A program made the translations under genes and the position numbers. A stretch of DNA of 64,000 nucleotides from assembly GCA_964413535.1 (NCBI GenBank), contig CAYPTB010000010.1, positions 157,508-221,507 on the forward strand, given 5' to 3'. The first letter of the stretch is position 1. Each line of letters begins with the position of its first letter. The notes under the pieces were generated by a model that did not search any database, was not told the origin of the DNA, and worked only from the letters and a program-made list of their open reading frames with translations. Origin of the DNA: CAYPTB01 sp964413535. Its GTDB lineage: Bacteria; Planctomycetota; UBA1135; GCA-002686595. Below are positions 26,724-36,757 of this stretch, piece by piece.

Positions 26724-29390
26724 TCAGAGGATCCCGTTCTGGAGCTGCACGAGGGCGATCAGAGCCGAGCGGTTGTTGATGTTGTTGTCGCCCTGGTTGT
26801 GGAGCTTTCCCAGGAGGGTGCCGCCGCCGCCCAGCATGTCGCTCGAGCGCTGCAGGAAGATCGGGTCGCCGGTCATGTCGTTCCCGTACGCCATGCTCGA
26901 CCAGAGCTGATAGGTGTCGATCCAGGTCGTCATGCCGTTCGCGGGGAGGAAGTTGCACCAGGGAGGAAGCGACTCGTCGAGTGGACCGACCGCGGCCTTG
27001 GCCCACGGGCCGTTCATGGTCGAGCTCCACGACATGACGTTGAACCAGGAGTAGTAGGACTTCTCCAGGACGTCCTCGAGCATGGCGACCTTCGGCGCGC
27101 TGTCGAGTCGGTAGACCGTTTCGACCATCCCGCGGATCGCATTCTCCGCGATGGCCTGCTCGATGTTCTGGCGGGCGCGGTAGAGCCCCATGACGAACTG
27201 CGACGAGATGTTGGCCTGCAGGAATCCGCTGCAGGACGCCTGACCGTCGACGATGACGTCGCTGACGTAGTCGTACCACGGTCGGGTCTCCGACCGGAAC
27301 GCGGCGTCGCCGGTGGCGAATGCCGCGTTCATCGTGTCGATCCCCCAACCCTCTTGACGGCCGAACCGGAACCCGGCGCCGGGGTTGCCATCGACGTAGT
27401 TGCGGTCCCAGAGCAGACCCGTGATCTGGGCACTGCCGCCCTGGCTGTTGGGGTAGTAGTGGTAGCTGAGTCGAACGAGCTCCGCTTGCATCTCGAGGTC
27501 GTCCTTCGCCAGCGCGTCGTTGCCGAGCCATACGAGCGTTTTCGGCGAGCGCGTGTAGCGAATGAGGTGCTGCTCGTCGTGCGACTCGTAGCCGAGCAAA
27601 TCGACCTCGTAGGCCGGCTTGCGGCCCTGCGCCGCGACGGCCGTGACCTGGTGCGTCGGCGCGACGTTGAAGCCGAACGGGTCCTTGCTCCCGATCAGCT
27701 TCATGAAGAACTCGAAGTCCACGTACAGGTTCGACCCGCTCCCCTTGAGCCACTTCTTGAGCTGGGTCGGCTCTCCGCTCTTCTGGTACAGGACGTTCGG
27801 ATGACGGTCGGTGTGCATCCGGTGGGTGAGGAGGTAGGTGCGGTATCCGGTGGCGCTCGCCGCCTCGGCCGTCGTGACGCCCTCCCACAGATGGATCTCG
27901 TTGCCGCCCGTCATGCCCCCGTACTGCACGCCGTAGGGATGCGCCCAACCGAGGACGCTCGCGGCGATCGGGTAGCTCCCCGTGCCCGTTCCGTTCTCCA
28001 TGCGGCTCTTCAACGAGTTGAAGTCGCCGTTCAGCGTGGCCTTGAGGCTCGCGGGTCCCACGTGATCGAGACTGGGGAGGACGAAGCTCTGCGGGAAGAA
28101 GCGCCCCGTGTTCGGGTTCCACCACGAGAAGTAGGGCCCGTGCGCGGATGCGCCGCGCCGACAGAAGCCCAGGCCCTCCATCTCGAGCAGCGCCCTCGCG
28201 CGCGACTCGAAACCTACCTGGCACAGGGCGAGGCGCCGATGGAACTGCGCCTGCGGACCCATGACGTGCAGGTCGTTCCCCGGCAGGGGCTCGACGAGCT
28301 TGTAGATCGTCTTGCCGCCGGAGGACTGCGGATTCACGTTCCCGAAGAAGGGATCGTCGAAGTCCTGCAGCAGCACCCAGCCGGACGGAACGATCACGTC
28401 GATGCTGTCCCAGTACACCTTCGTGTTCGGATCGTCGATGGGATCGATCTTGTCGTTCCCGTCCGCCCCGTTGTTGAAGCGCAGGTCCATCAACACGACG
28501 TGCTCGAGGGAAAGCGTGGAGAGATACGCGTGCACGCCCATCATGTGCGGCAACGTCGCCGTCGCGCCCTGCTTGGGGCTGTCCGGAAGCATCGTTCCGT
28601 AGGTCCGGACCTGCGTGTGCAGGGGGCCGTAGCGCTTGAGCTCGATTCCTCCCTGGGCTTCGAGCGGCCGCACGCTGTAGCGGTTGCCGAACACGTCGCG
28701 CGTGGCGATCTCGATCGCCGTCGGAGAGCTGAGCAGGCCCACCACGCTGTTCATGACGTTGATGGGACCCGTGACGAGGTTGCTGATGTTCGGGGTGGTC
28801 GGAGGAACCGTCTTCGGCGTGAAACCGACCACGACCTTGTACTGCACGGGCGTGCCCGGGGGGACGGGCGGTGTGCGCACCTTGGCCATCAACTCGACCA
28901 CCTCGGCGCCGTTCTTGGCCGAGTCCGGGTACCACGAAACGACCTCCACCTGGCAGGCGACGACCAAGCCGTCGGGAGTGAGTACGGCGAAGGGATTCTG
29001 TCCGTCCGCACGCGGATAGGTGCCGGGAACGAGGGGTAGGGTCCCGCGCAACAGGAATGCATTCACGGCGGGTGCCGCGACTTCGAACGCTCCGTATTCC
29101 GCACCCACCGAGGTCGGCGCTTGCTGCGATCCACCCGTGTTGCCGCCGCCGGAGCCACCGCCACCGCCACCGCCACCGCCGGGCGGAGGCGGGGCCGGGG
29201 GCGGAGCCGACGAGCTCGAGAGGCCGCTCGCGCCCGTTCCGCCGCCGCAGGCGCCGAGCACGGCGGCCAGGATGCCTCCGAGGAGCGCGTGGCGCAGACC
29301 GAAGCGACGTCGCTCCCCCCCGCGCCTGTGGTTGCAGAGAACCCCTTCCTCGCTCCGACGAGTCGGAGCGAGTCTCCCCAGTTGCATCAT
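26724..29390 (-). CDS. Large secreted lipoprotein of unknown function
   Basis: 888 residues. An Arg-rich N-region precedes a lipoprotein signal (HALLGGILAAVLGAC). Then comes a low-complexity linker of Ser, Pro and Gly runs (about residues 55-85) and a globular region of about 800 residues with many Trp/Tyr. There are no metal or nucleophile motifs I recognise. Stretches such as VDVIVPSGWVLLQDF and RPLEAQGGIELKRYGPLHTQ hint at beta-sandwich carbohydrate-active proteins (PcRGLX/YetA-like), but this is weak. Two ATGs in tandem (29390/29387) follow a GGAAGGAA element. Exported surface protein by signal and composition. Confidence 0.7.
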   Translation of the reverse strand: MMQLGRLAPTRRSEEGVLCNHRRGGERRRFGLRHALLGGILAAVLGACGGGTGASGLSSSSAPPPAPPPPGGGGGGGGGSGGGNTGGSQQAPTSVGAEYGAFEVAAPAVNAFLLRGTLPLVPGTYPRADGQNPFAVLTPDGLVVACQVEVVSWYPDSAKNGAEVVELMAKVRTPPVPPGTPVQYKVVVGFTPKTVPPTTPNISNLVTGPINVMNSVVGLLSSPTAIEIATRDVFGNRYSVRPLEAQGGIELKRYGPLHTQVRTYGTMLPDSPKQGATATLPHMMGVHAYLSTLSLEHVVLMDLRFNNGADGNDKIDPIDDPNTKVYWDSIDVIVPSGWVLLQDFDDPFFGNVNPQSSGGKTIYKLVEPLPGNDLHVMGPQAQFHRRLALCQVGFESRARALLEMEGLGFCRRGASAHGPYFSWWNPNTGRFFPQSFVLPSLDHVGPASLKATLNGDFNSLKSRMENGTGTGSYPIAASVLGWAHPYGVQYGGMTGGNEIHLWEGVTTAEAASATGYRTYLLTHRMHTDRHPNVLYQKSGEPTQLKKWLKGSGSNLYVDFEFFMKLIGSKDPFGFNVAPTHQVTAVAAQGRKPAYEVDLLGYESHDEQHLIRYTRSPKTLVWLGNDALAKDDLEMQAELVRLSYHYYPNSQGGSAQITGLLWDRNYVDGNPGAGFRFGRQEGWGIDTMNAAFATGDAAFRSETRPWYDYVSDVIVDGQASCSGFLQANISSQFVMGLYRARQNIEQAIAENAIRGMVETVYRLDSAPKVAMLEDVLEKSYYSWFNVMSWSSTMNGPWAKAAVGPLDESLPPWCNFLPANGMTTWIDTYQLWSSMAYGNDMTGDPIFLQRSSDMLGGGGTLLGKLHNQGDNNINNRSALIALVQLQNGIL

Positions 29391-29652
29391 GCTCCCGCAG
29401 TTCCTTCCCCGGGGTCGACGGCTCCTTGGAGACGGTCCCGGATTACCCTTAGTGCCCGGGGGGCCTGGTCGACTACCGACTCGCGCGATCTTAAGGCGAT
29501 TGCGACTTCGATGGCAACCGCTCGGTAAGGCTGAAATCGAGGTGAAAAGGCCTGCATGCCGGCCCGCGACCGGCTGAGGCCGTCCATCCTCCTTGCTTTT
29601 CTGCGCTTGCCGGCTTGGGTCCCGAGCCGGCCTTGGACGAGCATGGGCCGAC

Positions 29653-31776
29653 ATGCGGGAGGGGCTCGAGCGGGGCAGAGCGACGGATCGGCGCCTGGGA
29701 GGACTCCTGGCGCCCATCGCTGCGGGTGCGGCGGCGGCCGCCTGGGTCGGCACGCTCGAGGCCCTCCTGCGTCTCGCGACGACTTCGTCCTCGCCCGGGC
29801 TCGATCTCGGCGTGCTGGGCTGGGCGGCTCGCGGCTACGCGCTGGCCGGCGGCGCGGTCGGCCTCGTGCTCGGCTTGCTCTCGCGCGCTGCAGGGCGATT
29901 CGGTCTCGGGCCAGTCTTCGTCCCGCGGTCCGCCCTCTCGCCGAACGGAGCTCGCGCCGACTTGCAGGCGTGGTTCGTCGCCGAGCTCGCCGGCTGGATA
30001 GCGCTCGTCGTCGCCATGCGCTTCACGTCGAAGATCGGCGTCTCCTCCCTCGCGAGCGCAGGTCTCGAGCTCGGGCTCGCGCTCTTCGGCGGCTTCCTCG
30101 CAGCGCGGCTCGTCGCTCCGCGCGTGTGCCACGGCCGCGGTCCCGGAGCGCTCTCCCTCGCGCTCGCGCTCCTCCTCTTGGAAGTCGCCGCGGCGCTCGC
30201 GCCGGCCGTGCTGGGCCCGCTCGTGTTCTCCACCGACGATTGGCCGCGCTCCTCCGCACGGCTCGCGGGTTTCGAGGACGCGAACGATGCGGTGCGCGAG
30301 CCCCGGGGTCCGCCGACCTCCGAGCGTCCCGACGTGGTGGTCGTCACACTCGACACGACGCGCGCCGATCATCTCTCGACGTATGGCTACGAGCGCGAGA
30401 CCAGTCCCCAGCTCACGCGTCTGGCTCTGGACGGTCTGCGTTTCGAGCGCGCGGTGTCCGCCTCGTCGTGGACCCTGCCCACGCACGCTTCGATGTTCAC
30501 AGGGCTGTTCCCGCGCTCGCACGGCGCGCGCTTCCGTACGGAGCCCGCTCCGGACGGCGCCGCGCGTCCGGGGGCGCACTCGACGGCGCTGCCGCTCGAT
30601 CCCGTCCACACGACGATGGCGGAGATCCTGCGCGCCAAGGGCTATCGCACCGGTGGCTTCGTGGCGGGTCCGTACCTGTACGCCAACTACGGGGTCGCCC
30701 AGGGCTTCGATTGGTACGACGACCGGATCTTCGTCTCCGTGGGCCAGCGCCTGACGCTGTTCACCTGGCTCGCACGGCTCTACCGGCACGCCGAGACGGA
30801 CCTGGCGGACTTCGATCTCGGCTACCGCCGTGCGGCGGACCTGAACCAGTCCGTCTTCGAGTGGCTCGGAGAGCAGGGGTCCGAGCGCGTGTTCCTGTTC
30901 GTCAACTACTTCGACGCGCACGGCCCGCTGCGACCCGTGCGGGCGGTGCGCGACCTCTTCCCGGGCTCGGAGCTCCCCGTCACGCGCCAGGACGTCGAGC
31001 ACGTGTACGCGCAAGTCATGAGCGGGGCAGGGACGGTCCCCGACGACGTGCGCCGCTGGATGGTGAGCCAGTACGACGCGGAACTCCGCTACCAGGATCG
31101 TGAGCTCGGCGCGCTCCTCGATCGACTGCGGCGCGACGGGCGCTACGACCAAGCCCTGATCCTCGTGCTCGCCGATCACGGCGAGCACCTCGGCGAGGAC
31201 GGACTGATCGGACACGGCTTCACGCTGAACGAGCCGGTCACGCACGTGCCCTTGATCGTGAAGCCGCCGAAGCAGGACGGCGTCGCGCCCGGCGTGCGCG
31301 ACGAGCTCGTGCACCAGGTCGACCTCCTGCCGACGGTGCTCGCGCGCCTCGGCATCGATCCGGCCGAGTTCTCCCCCTCGCTGCCCGGCGGATCGCTGCT
31401 CGATCCGCACGCTTCGCACCGGGCCTTCAGCGAGCTCTACCCCGATCCGTATCGCATCGAGACCTTCGGCACGCGTTGGCGCCGCGAGGTCGTCGGTTGG
31501 GCGAGCGGAGAGAACCAGCTCCTCCTCGCCACGCCGACGACGGTCGCCGGGCAGCGCGCGGAGGAATGGACCCCGCGCGAGCTCTACGGCTCGATCGGTC
31601 GCGGTCCCGAGGGACCGCCGCTCGTCGATCCGGAGCGCGCGCGCGAGCTCGAGGCGGAGCTCGAGGCCTGGCTCGAAACGCTCCCCGTCCACGTGCCGTC
31701 GCGGCGGCTCTTCGATCTCGAGGGCGCGGGGGGCGCCGCCGCCGCGCTCGGCGCCGTGGGTTATGCCGGCAACTGA
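29653..31776 (+). CDS. Membrane-anchored alkaline-phosphatase-superfamily (sulfatase-like) protein
   Basis: 707 residues. Four to five hydrophobic segments in residues 15-195, then the catalytic domain from about 225. Motifs: VTLDTTRADHLSTYGY, SSWTLPTHASMFTG with nucleophile Thr274, FVNYFDAHGP, and VLADHGEHLGEDG with GHGFTLNE. The topology resembles lipid-anchor/phosphoglycerol transferases, with an inner-membrane anchor and periplasmic domain, but the donor and acceptor are unknown. Its last 14 nt overlap the start of the SGNH hydrolase gene, suggesting coupled production and a shared substrate. Ends ALGAVGYAGN. Confidence 0.8.
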   Translation: MREGLERGRATDRRLGGLLAPIAAGAAAAAWVGTLEALLRLATTSSSPGLDLGVLGWAARGYALAGGAVGLVLGLLSRAAGRFGLGPVFVPRSALSPNGARADLQAWFVAELAGWIALVVAMRFTSKIGVSSLASAGLELGLALFGGFLAARLVAPRVCHGRGPGALSLALALLLLEVAAALAPAVLGPLVFSTDDWPRSSARLAGFEDANDAVREPRGPPTSERPDVVVVTLDTTRADHLSTYGYERETSPQLTRLALDGLRFERAVSASSWTLPTHASMFTGLFPRSHGARFRTEPAPDGAARPGAHSTALPLDPVHTTMAEILRAKGYRTGGFVAGPYLYANYGVAQGFDWYDDRIFVSVGQRLTLFTWLARLYRHAETDLADFDLGYRRAADLNQSVFEWLGEQGSERVFLFVNYFDAHGPLRPVRAVRDLFPGSELPVTRQDVEHVYAQVMSGAGTVPDDVRRWMVSQYDAELRYQDRELGALLDRLRRDGRYDQALILVLADHGEHLGEDGLIGHGFTLNEPVTHVPLIVKPPKQDGVAPGVRDELVHQVDLLPTVLARLGIDPAEFSPSLPGGSLLDPHASHRAFSELYPDPYRIETFGTRWRREVVGWASGENQLLLATPTTVAGQRAEEWTPRELYGSIGRGPEGPPLVDPERARELEAELEAWLETLPVHVPSRRLFDLEGAGGAAAALGAVGYAGN

Positions 31777-32785
31777 CGCCCGCGCTTCCCGCGCCAAGCG
31801 CCCGGCGGTCGCGCTCGTGGCGCTCGTGCTCGCCCTCGCGTGCGGCGAGCTCGGCTTGCGCGCCCTCGGCCGCGCCGTGCCCGAACCGACCTACTACGTC
31901 GGCGAGTTCGAGGATCGACCGAGCGCGAACTTCGCGAGCGATCCCGACACCGGCTGGCGCATGCACGGAAACCACGTCTTCACGCGCAACGCCGATGGCG
32001 TTCCCATCACGTATCGATCGGATGCGAACGGCTTCCGCACCGGCGACGATGCGCCCGCCCCGCTCCGGTCGCAGCTCGTGGCGCTCGTCGGCGACTCGCA
32101 GACCTGGGGCTTCGGCGTGCCCTTCGAGCAGACCTTCGGCGCGCTGCTCGGCCTGGACCTCGGCGGCGTGCGCGTGGCGAACCTGGCGCAGCCCGGCTTC
32201 GGCCTCGACCAGATCGGGCTCGCCCTGCGCCACCAGGCCCTCCCGCTCCAGCCCGACCTCGTGGTCGTGGCCGTCTTCAAGGACGACTTCAACCGCAGCT
32301 TGCAGGCCTATCGCACCGTCGAGGGCATGAACAAGCCGACCTTCGTGCTGGAGGACGGCGCGCTGCGCCGCAGGACCGCCGACGATCGCCCCGGCGCCCT
32401 CGTCCGGTTCCTCGAGCGCCATTCCCACCTCTACCAGCTCGCGCGCCGAACTCTCCGCGACGCGGGCCTCGTCGCGCCCGACGAAACGTGGCTCGAGCTG
32501 AACACGGCGCTGCTCGACGCCATGCGCGCGGACGCCGAGGCGGCGGGCGTGCCGGTCGTCTTCCTGCGCATCCCGAGCGAGCCCGGGACGACGTTCGAAG
32601 CGTTCGACGCCTGGGCGCGCCGCACGGGCGCCCCGTACATCGATCCCGCGCGCACGCCGCCGGACGAGGGCGAGCTGTACCTACCCGATCGACACCTCAA
32701 CGGGGCAGGTCACCGCTGGGTGGCGGACTGCATCCTGCGCTGGATCGAAGAGCATCTGCCCGAGCTGCTCACCCAAGGAGGGTAG
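31763..32785 (+). CDS. SGNH/GDSL hydrolase-fold protein
   Basis: 340 residues with an N-terminal hydrophobic segment (VALVALVLALACGELGL), so membrane-tethered or exported. Block I is LVALVGDSQTWGFGV (catalytic Ser), and the catalytic Asp/His pair is in LPDRHLNGAGH near the C-terminus. Such proteins often add or remove acetyl groups on exported polysaccharides or lipids. The start overlaps the AP-superfamily gene by 14 nt. A predicted terminator follows. Confidence 0.85.
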   Translation: MPATDARASRAKRPAVALVALVLALACGELGLRALGRAVPEPTYYVGEFEDRPSANFASDPDTGWRMHGNHVFTRNADGVPITYRSDANGFRTGDDAPAPLRSQLVALVGDSQTWGFGVPFEQTFGALLGLDLGGVRVANLAQPGFGLDQIGLALRHQALPLQPDLVVVAVFKDDFNRSLQAYRTVEGMNKPTFVLEDGALRRRTADDRPGALVRFLERHSHLYQLARRTLRDAGLVAPDETWLELNTALLDAMRADAEAAGVPVVFLRIPSEPGTTFEAFDAWARRTGAPYIDPARTPPDEGELYLPDRHLNGAGHRWVADCILRWIEEHLPELLTQGG

Positions 32786-32791
32786 AGGTTG

Positions 32792-32810
32792 GTGAGGAGC
32801 TCGAACGCTC

Positions 32811-32814
<4 letters not shown>
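32792..32814. terminator. Bidirectional hairpin between SGNH gene and boxB
   Basis: Stem GTGAG/CTCAC plus AGC/GCT with one bulged base, around a 6-nt loop. It includes the boxB stop codon (32811-32813) and starts 7 nt after the stop of the SGNH gene. Confidence 0.45.
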
Positions 32815-34229
<1,415 letters not shown>

Positions 34230-34243
34230 GGGCGGTGCCTCGC

Positions 34244-35902
34244 TCAGGTGCGGTGGAAGTCGAAGGACGGACGTTCGGGAGTTCCGAAGCAGCGCAGCGC
34301 GCCGCGCTCGCCCACGGCGTTGGGCCGTTGGAAGATCCAGTTCTGCCAGGCGGAGAGCCGCCCGAAGATCTTGGTCTCCATGGTCTCGGGGCCGGCGAAG
34401 CGGATGTTCGCCTCCATGCCGGTGAGCCCGTCGGGCGAGAACGACGCGCGCTCCTCGATGGCGAGGCGCAGCTCGTCCTCCCAGTCGAGGGCGTCGGGGG
34501 CGAAGGTCGCGAGCCCGAGCTCGTCGGCCCGCTCGGCATCGACGGTGCCGCGCACGGCGAGCACGGCAGCGAGGCGCTCGGGCTCGCCCAGGAAGCGCGT
34601 GGCGAGGCGCGTGAGGCCGTTCGCCATGGGGAACGGGCCGGCGTTCGCGTCGCCGATCGCGAGCTGCACCCGGGCGTCGGGATCGGAGAGCAGGTACTGG
34701 CGGTCGCAGGCGAGCGCGATCTCGAGCAGCGAGCCGGCGAAGGCGGTGCCTTCGTCCAGGACGGCGTAGAAGCTCTTGGCGGTCACGTCGAGGCGCTTGA
34801 GCACGCGCTTGGCGAAGTGCGCCACCTCGCTCACGAACCAGTTCTCGCCGCCGAGGGCGATGGCGTCGGCCGCGAGCACCACCTGTGGGTCGCCCACGAC
34901 GCGCACGGTCACGAGCCCGATCTCGGTCTCGTTCATGCGCAGGTCGAGCAGGCACAGGTCGAGCTCGCGGAAGAGCTGGAACCACCACCAGCGCGAACCG
35001 GCCTCCTGCGCTTCGTCCGCCGTCGCGGGGCCGAGCTGGCTCGGGATCGCGACCTCGAGCCGCGCGACGCGCGCCGCGCGATCGAGCTCGCAGCGGACGT
35101 ACTCGCCGCGCAGGCAATCGTCCTCGGCGCGCCAATCGACGTCCGCGAGCTCCACGCCGACCGTGCCGCGCGCGGTGACCTCGTTCGCGAGCTCGCGCGC
35201 GAGCGCCGCGACCGTTTCCTTCCACTTGGAGAGCGGCGCGATCGCATCGACCAGGTTCCATTCGACCGCGCGCTTGCCCTTGATGCCCTCGGCCACGGAC
35301 GAGAAGACGTCGCAGTGGTCGCGCCGCACCTTACGCTTGTCGGCGATGCGCGTGAGGCCGCCGGTGCCGGGCAACACGCCGAGCAACGGGAGCTCGGGGA
35401 AGCTGACGGCGCTCGAGCGGTCGTCGACGAGCAGGATCTTGTCGCATGCGAGGGCGAGCTCGTACCCGCCGCCCGAAGCCGTCCCGTTGAGCGCCGCGAG
35501 GAAGCGCAGGCTCGAGTGGGCGGACGCGTCCTCGAGGTGGAGGCGCGTCTCGTTCGTGTACTTGCAGAAGTTGACCTTGAAGCCGTGCTTCGACGTCGCG
35601 AGCATCGGGATGTTCGCGCCCGCGCAGAACACGCGCTCGAGACCGCCCGTGACCACGACCGCGCGCACTTCCGGGTGCTCGAAGCGGATGCGCTGCACGG
35701 CGTCGGCGAGCTCGACGTCGACGCCGAGGTCGTAGGAGTTGAGCTTGAGCTCGTAGCCCGGCCGCTCGGGGTCGTCCTGGCTCACCTGCATGGTCAGGGT
35801 CGCGAGGTCGCCCTGCGTCTCGAACTTCCAGTGGCGGTAGCGCGAGGGGTGGGTCTGGAAGACGTGGCGCTGCAGGAGGTCGGCGGTGGCGGTGGCGGTC
35901 AC
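34244..35902 (-). CDS. boxC: 2,3-Epoxybenzoyl-CoA dihydrolase BoxC
   Basis: 552 residues, the expected BoxC length. It opens the ring of 2,3-epoxybenzoyl-CoA hydrolytically to 3,4-dehydroadipyl-CoA semialdehyde plus formate. Two crotonase-like halves: the first has VVVTGGLERVFCAGANIPML and NGTASGGGYELALACDKILL, the second GSLLEIALACDRQYLL. The C-terminus FGRLSAWQNWIFQRPNAVGE is characteristic. GTG start with GAGGGA upstream. A TATAAT hexamer on the - strand (35934-35929) is about 26 nt from the start, inside the proposed operator. Confidence 0.95.
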   Translation of the reverse strand: MTATATADLLQRHVFQTHPSRYRHWKFETQGDLATLTMQVSQDDPERPGYELKLNSYDLGVDVELADAVQRIRFEHPEVRAVVVTGGLERVFCAGANIPMLATSKHGFKVNFCKYTNETRLHLEDASAHSSLRFLAALNGTASGGGYELALACDKILLVDDRSSAVSFPELPLLGVLPGTGGLTRIADKRKVRRDHCDVFSSVAEGIKGKRAVEWNLVDAIAPLSKWKETVAALARELANEVTARGTVGVELADVDWRAEDDCLRGEYVRCELDRAARVARLEVAIPSQLGPATADEAQEAGSRWWWFQLFRELDLCLLDLRMNETEIGLVTVRVVGDPQVVLAADAIALGGENWFVSEVAHFAKRVLKRLDVTAKSFYAVLDEGTAFAGSLLEIALACDRQYLLSDPDARVQLAIGDANAGPFPMANGLTRLATRFLGEPERLAAVLAVRGTVDAERADELGLATFAPDALDWEDELRLAIEERASFSPDGLTGMEANIRFAGPETMETKIFGRLSAWQNWIFQRPNAVGERGALRCFGTPERPSFDFHRT

Positions 35903-35923
35903 GGCATGTCCCTCGGGGTTGGA

Positions 35924-35941
35924 TGGGAATTATACTTCCCA
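35924..35941. promoter_or_regulatory. Candidate BoxR operator over divergent -10 boxes
   Basis: Perfect inverted repeat TGGGAA-TTATAC-TTCCCA in the 63-bp gap between divergent boxC and boxR. Read on the - strand it contains TATAAT (boxC -10), and on the + strand TATACT (boxR -10). A regulator bound here would cover both -10 elements. No convincing -35 is seen on either side. Confidence 0.6.
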
Positions 35942-35965
35942 AGTCGCGCGAACGGTGGGTATCTT

Positions 35966-36724
35966 ATGGCCCATCCCATGGATCGCCAGGGCTTTCTCGA
36001 CCAATTGGGGCGGCGTCTGCGGCGCGCGCGAGAGGAGCGCGGGCTGGCCCTGGCCGAGGTCGCGCGCCGGGCCGGAGTGAGTCGCCGCACCCTGACCGAG
36101 GCCGAGGCCGGGCGGGCCAATCCGAGCGCCATCGTGCTCGCGCGCCTGGCCGAGGCTCTCGACCGGCCGCTCGCATGGCTCATGGACGTCCCGCTCGGCG
36201 TGCGCCGGCCGAACGAGCGCATCGCCTTGGTCGGGCTGCGCGGCGCGGGGAAGTCGACCGTGGGGCGCAAGCTCGCGCGCGAGCTCGAGGTCCCGTTCGT
36301 CGAGCTCGACCTGTGCGTCGAGGACACGGCCGGCCTGGCCCTGGCGGAGATCTTCGCGCTGCACGGCGAGGAAGGCTTCCACCGCTTCGAGGCCGAGGCG
36401 TTGGAGGGAGTCCTGGCGCAGGGCGAGCGCGTCGTGCTCGCGGCGGGCGGCTCGATCGTGAACTCGGCCGCGAACTTCGCGCGCCTGTGCGCGGCGTGCC
36501 GGACGATCTGGCTCTGCGCCACGCCGAAGGAGCACTTCGCGCGCGTCCTCGAGCAGGGCGACGCGCGCCCGATGCGCAACCGGCCGCGCGCGATGGAGGA
36601 GCTCGCGAGCATCCTCGAGCGCCGCGAGCCGCTGTATTCGCGCTGCGCGTCCACGGTCGACACGACCGGCCGCGACGTCGACGAGGTCGTGGCCGAGCTC
36701 GTCCGTCTGTGTCGCACGGAGTGA
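35966..36724 (+). CDS. boxR: BoxR/BzdR-type transcriptional regulator (HTH + shikimate kinase-like domain)
   Basis: 252 residues. Residues 9-70 form an XRE-type HTH (LGRRLRRAREERGLALAEVA then GVSRRTLTEAEAGRANPS). From about 85 a shikimate-kinase fold has P-loop GLRGAGKST (90-98), FVELDLCVED and AAGGSIVN. In BzdR and BoxR this architecture binds benzoyl-CoA and releases the promoter. It is transcribed divergently from boxC, fitting repression of boxCB and itself. The start at MAHPMDRQGF follows TATCTT directly; the more likely -10 is TATACT in the inverted repeat. Confidence 0.93.
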   Translation: MAHPMDRQGFLDQLGRRLRRAREERGLALAEVARRAGVSRRTLTEAEAGRANPSAIVLARLAEALDRPLAWLMDVPLGVRRPNERIALVGLRGAGKSTVGRKLARELEVPFVELDLCVEDTAGLALAEIFALHGEEGFHRFEAEALEGVLAQGERVVLAAGGSIVNSAANFARLCAACRTIWLCATPKEHFARVLEQGDARPMRNRPRAMEELASILERREPLYSRCASTVDTTGRDVDEVVAELVRLCRTE

Positions 36725-36757
36725 TTCGCCGCGCTCGGCGCAGTGGGATGGCGCCGG

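Noticed and set aside
29140..29200. GGC/GCC-rich stretch as a regulatory repeat
   Set aside because: It encodes the Gly/Pro linker just after the lipoprotein signal of the 888-residue protein, so coding explains it.
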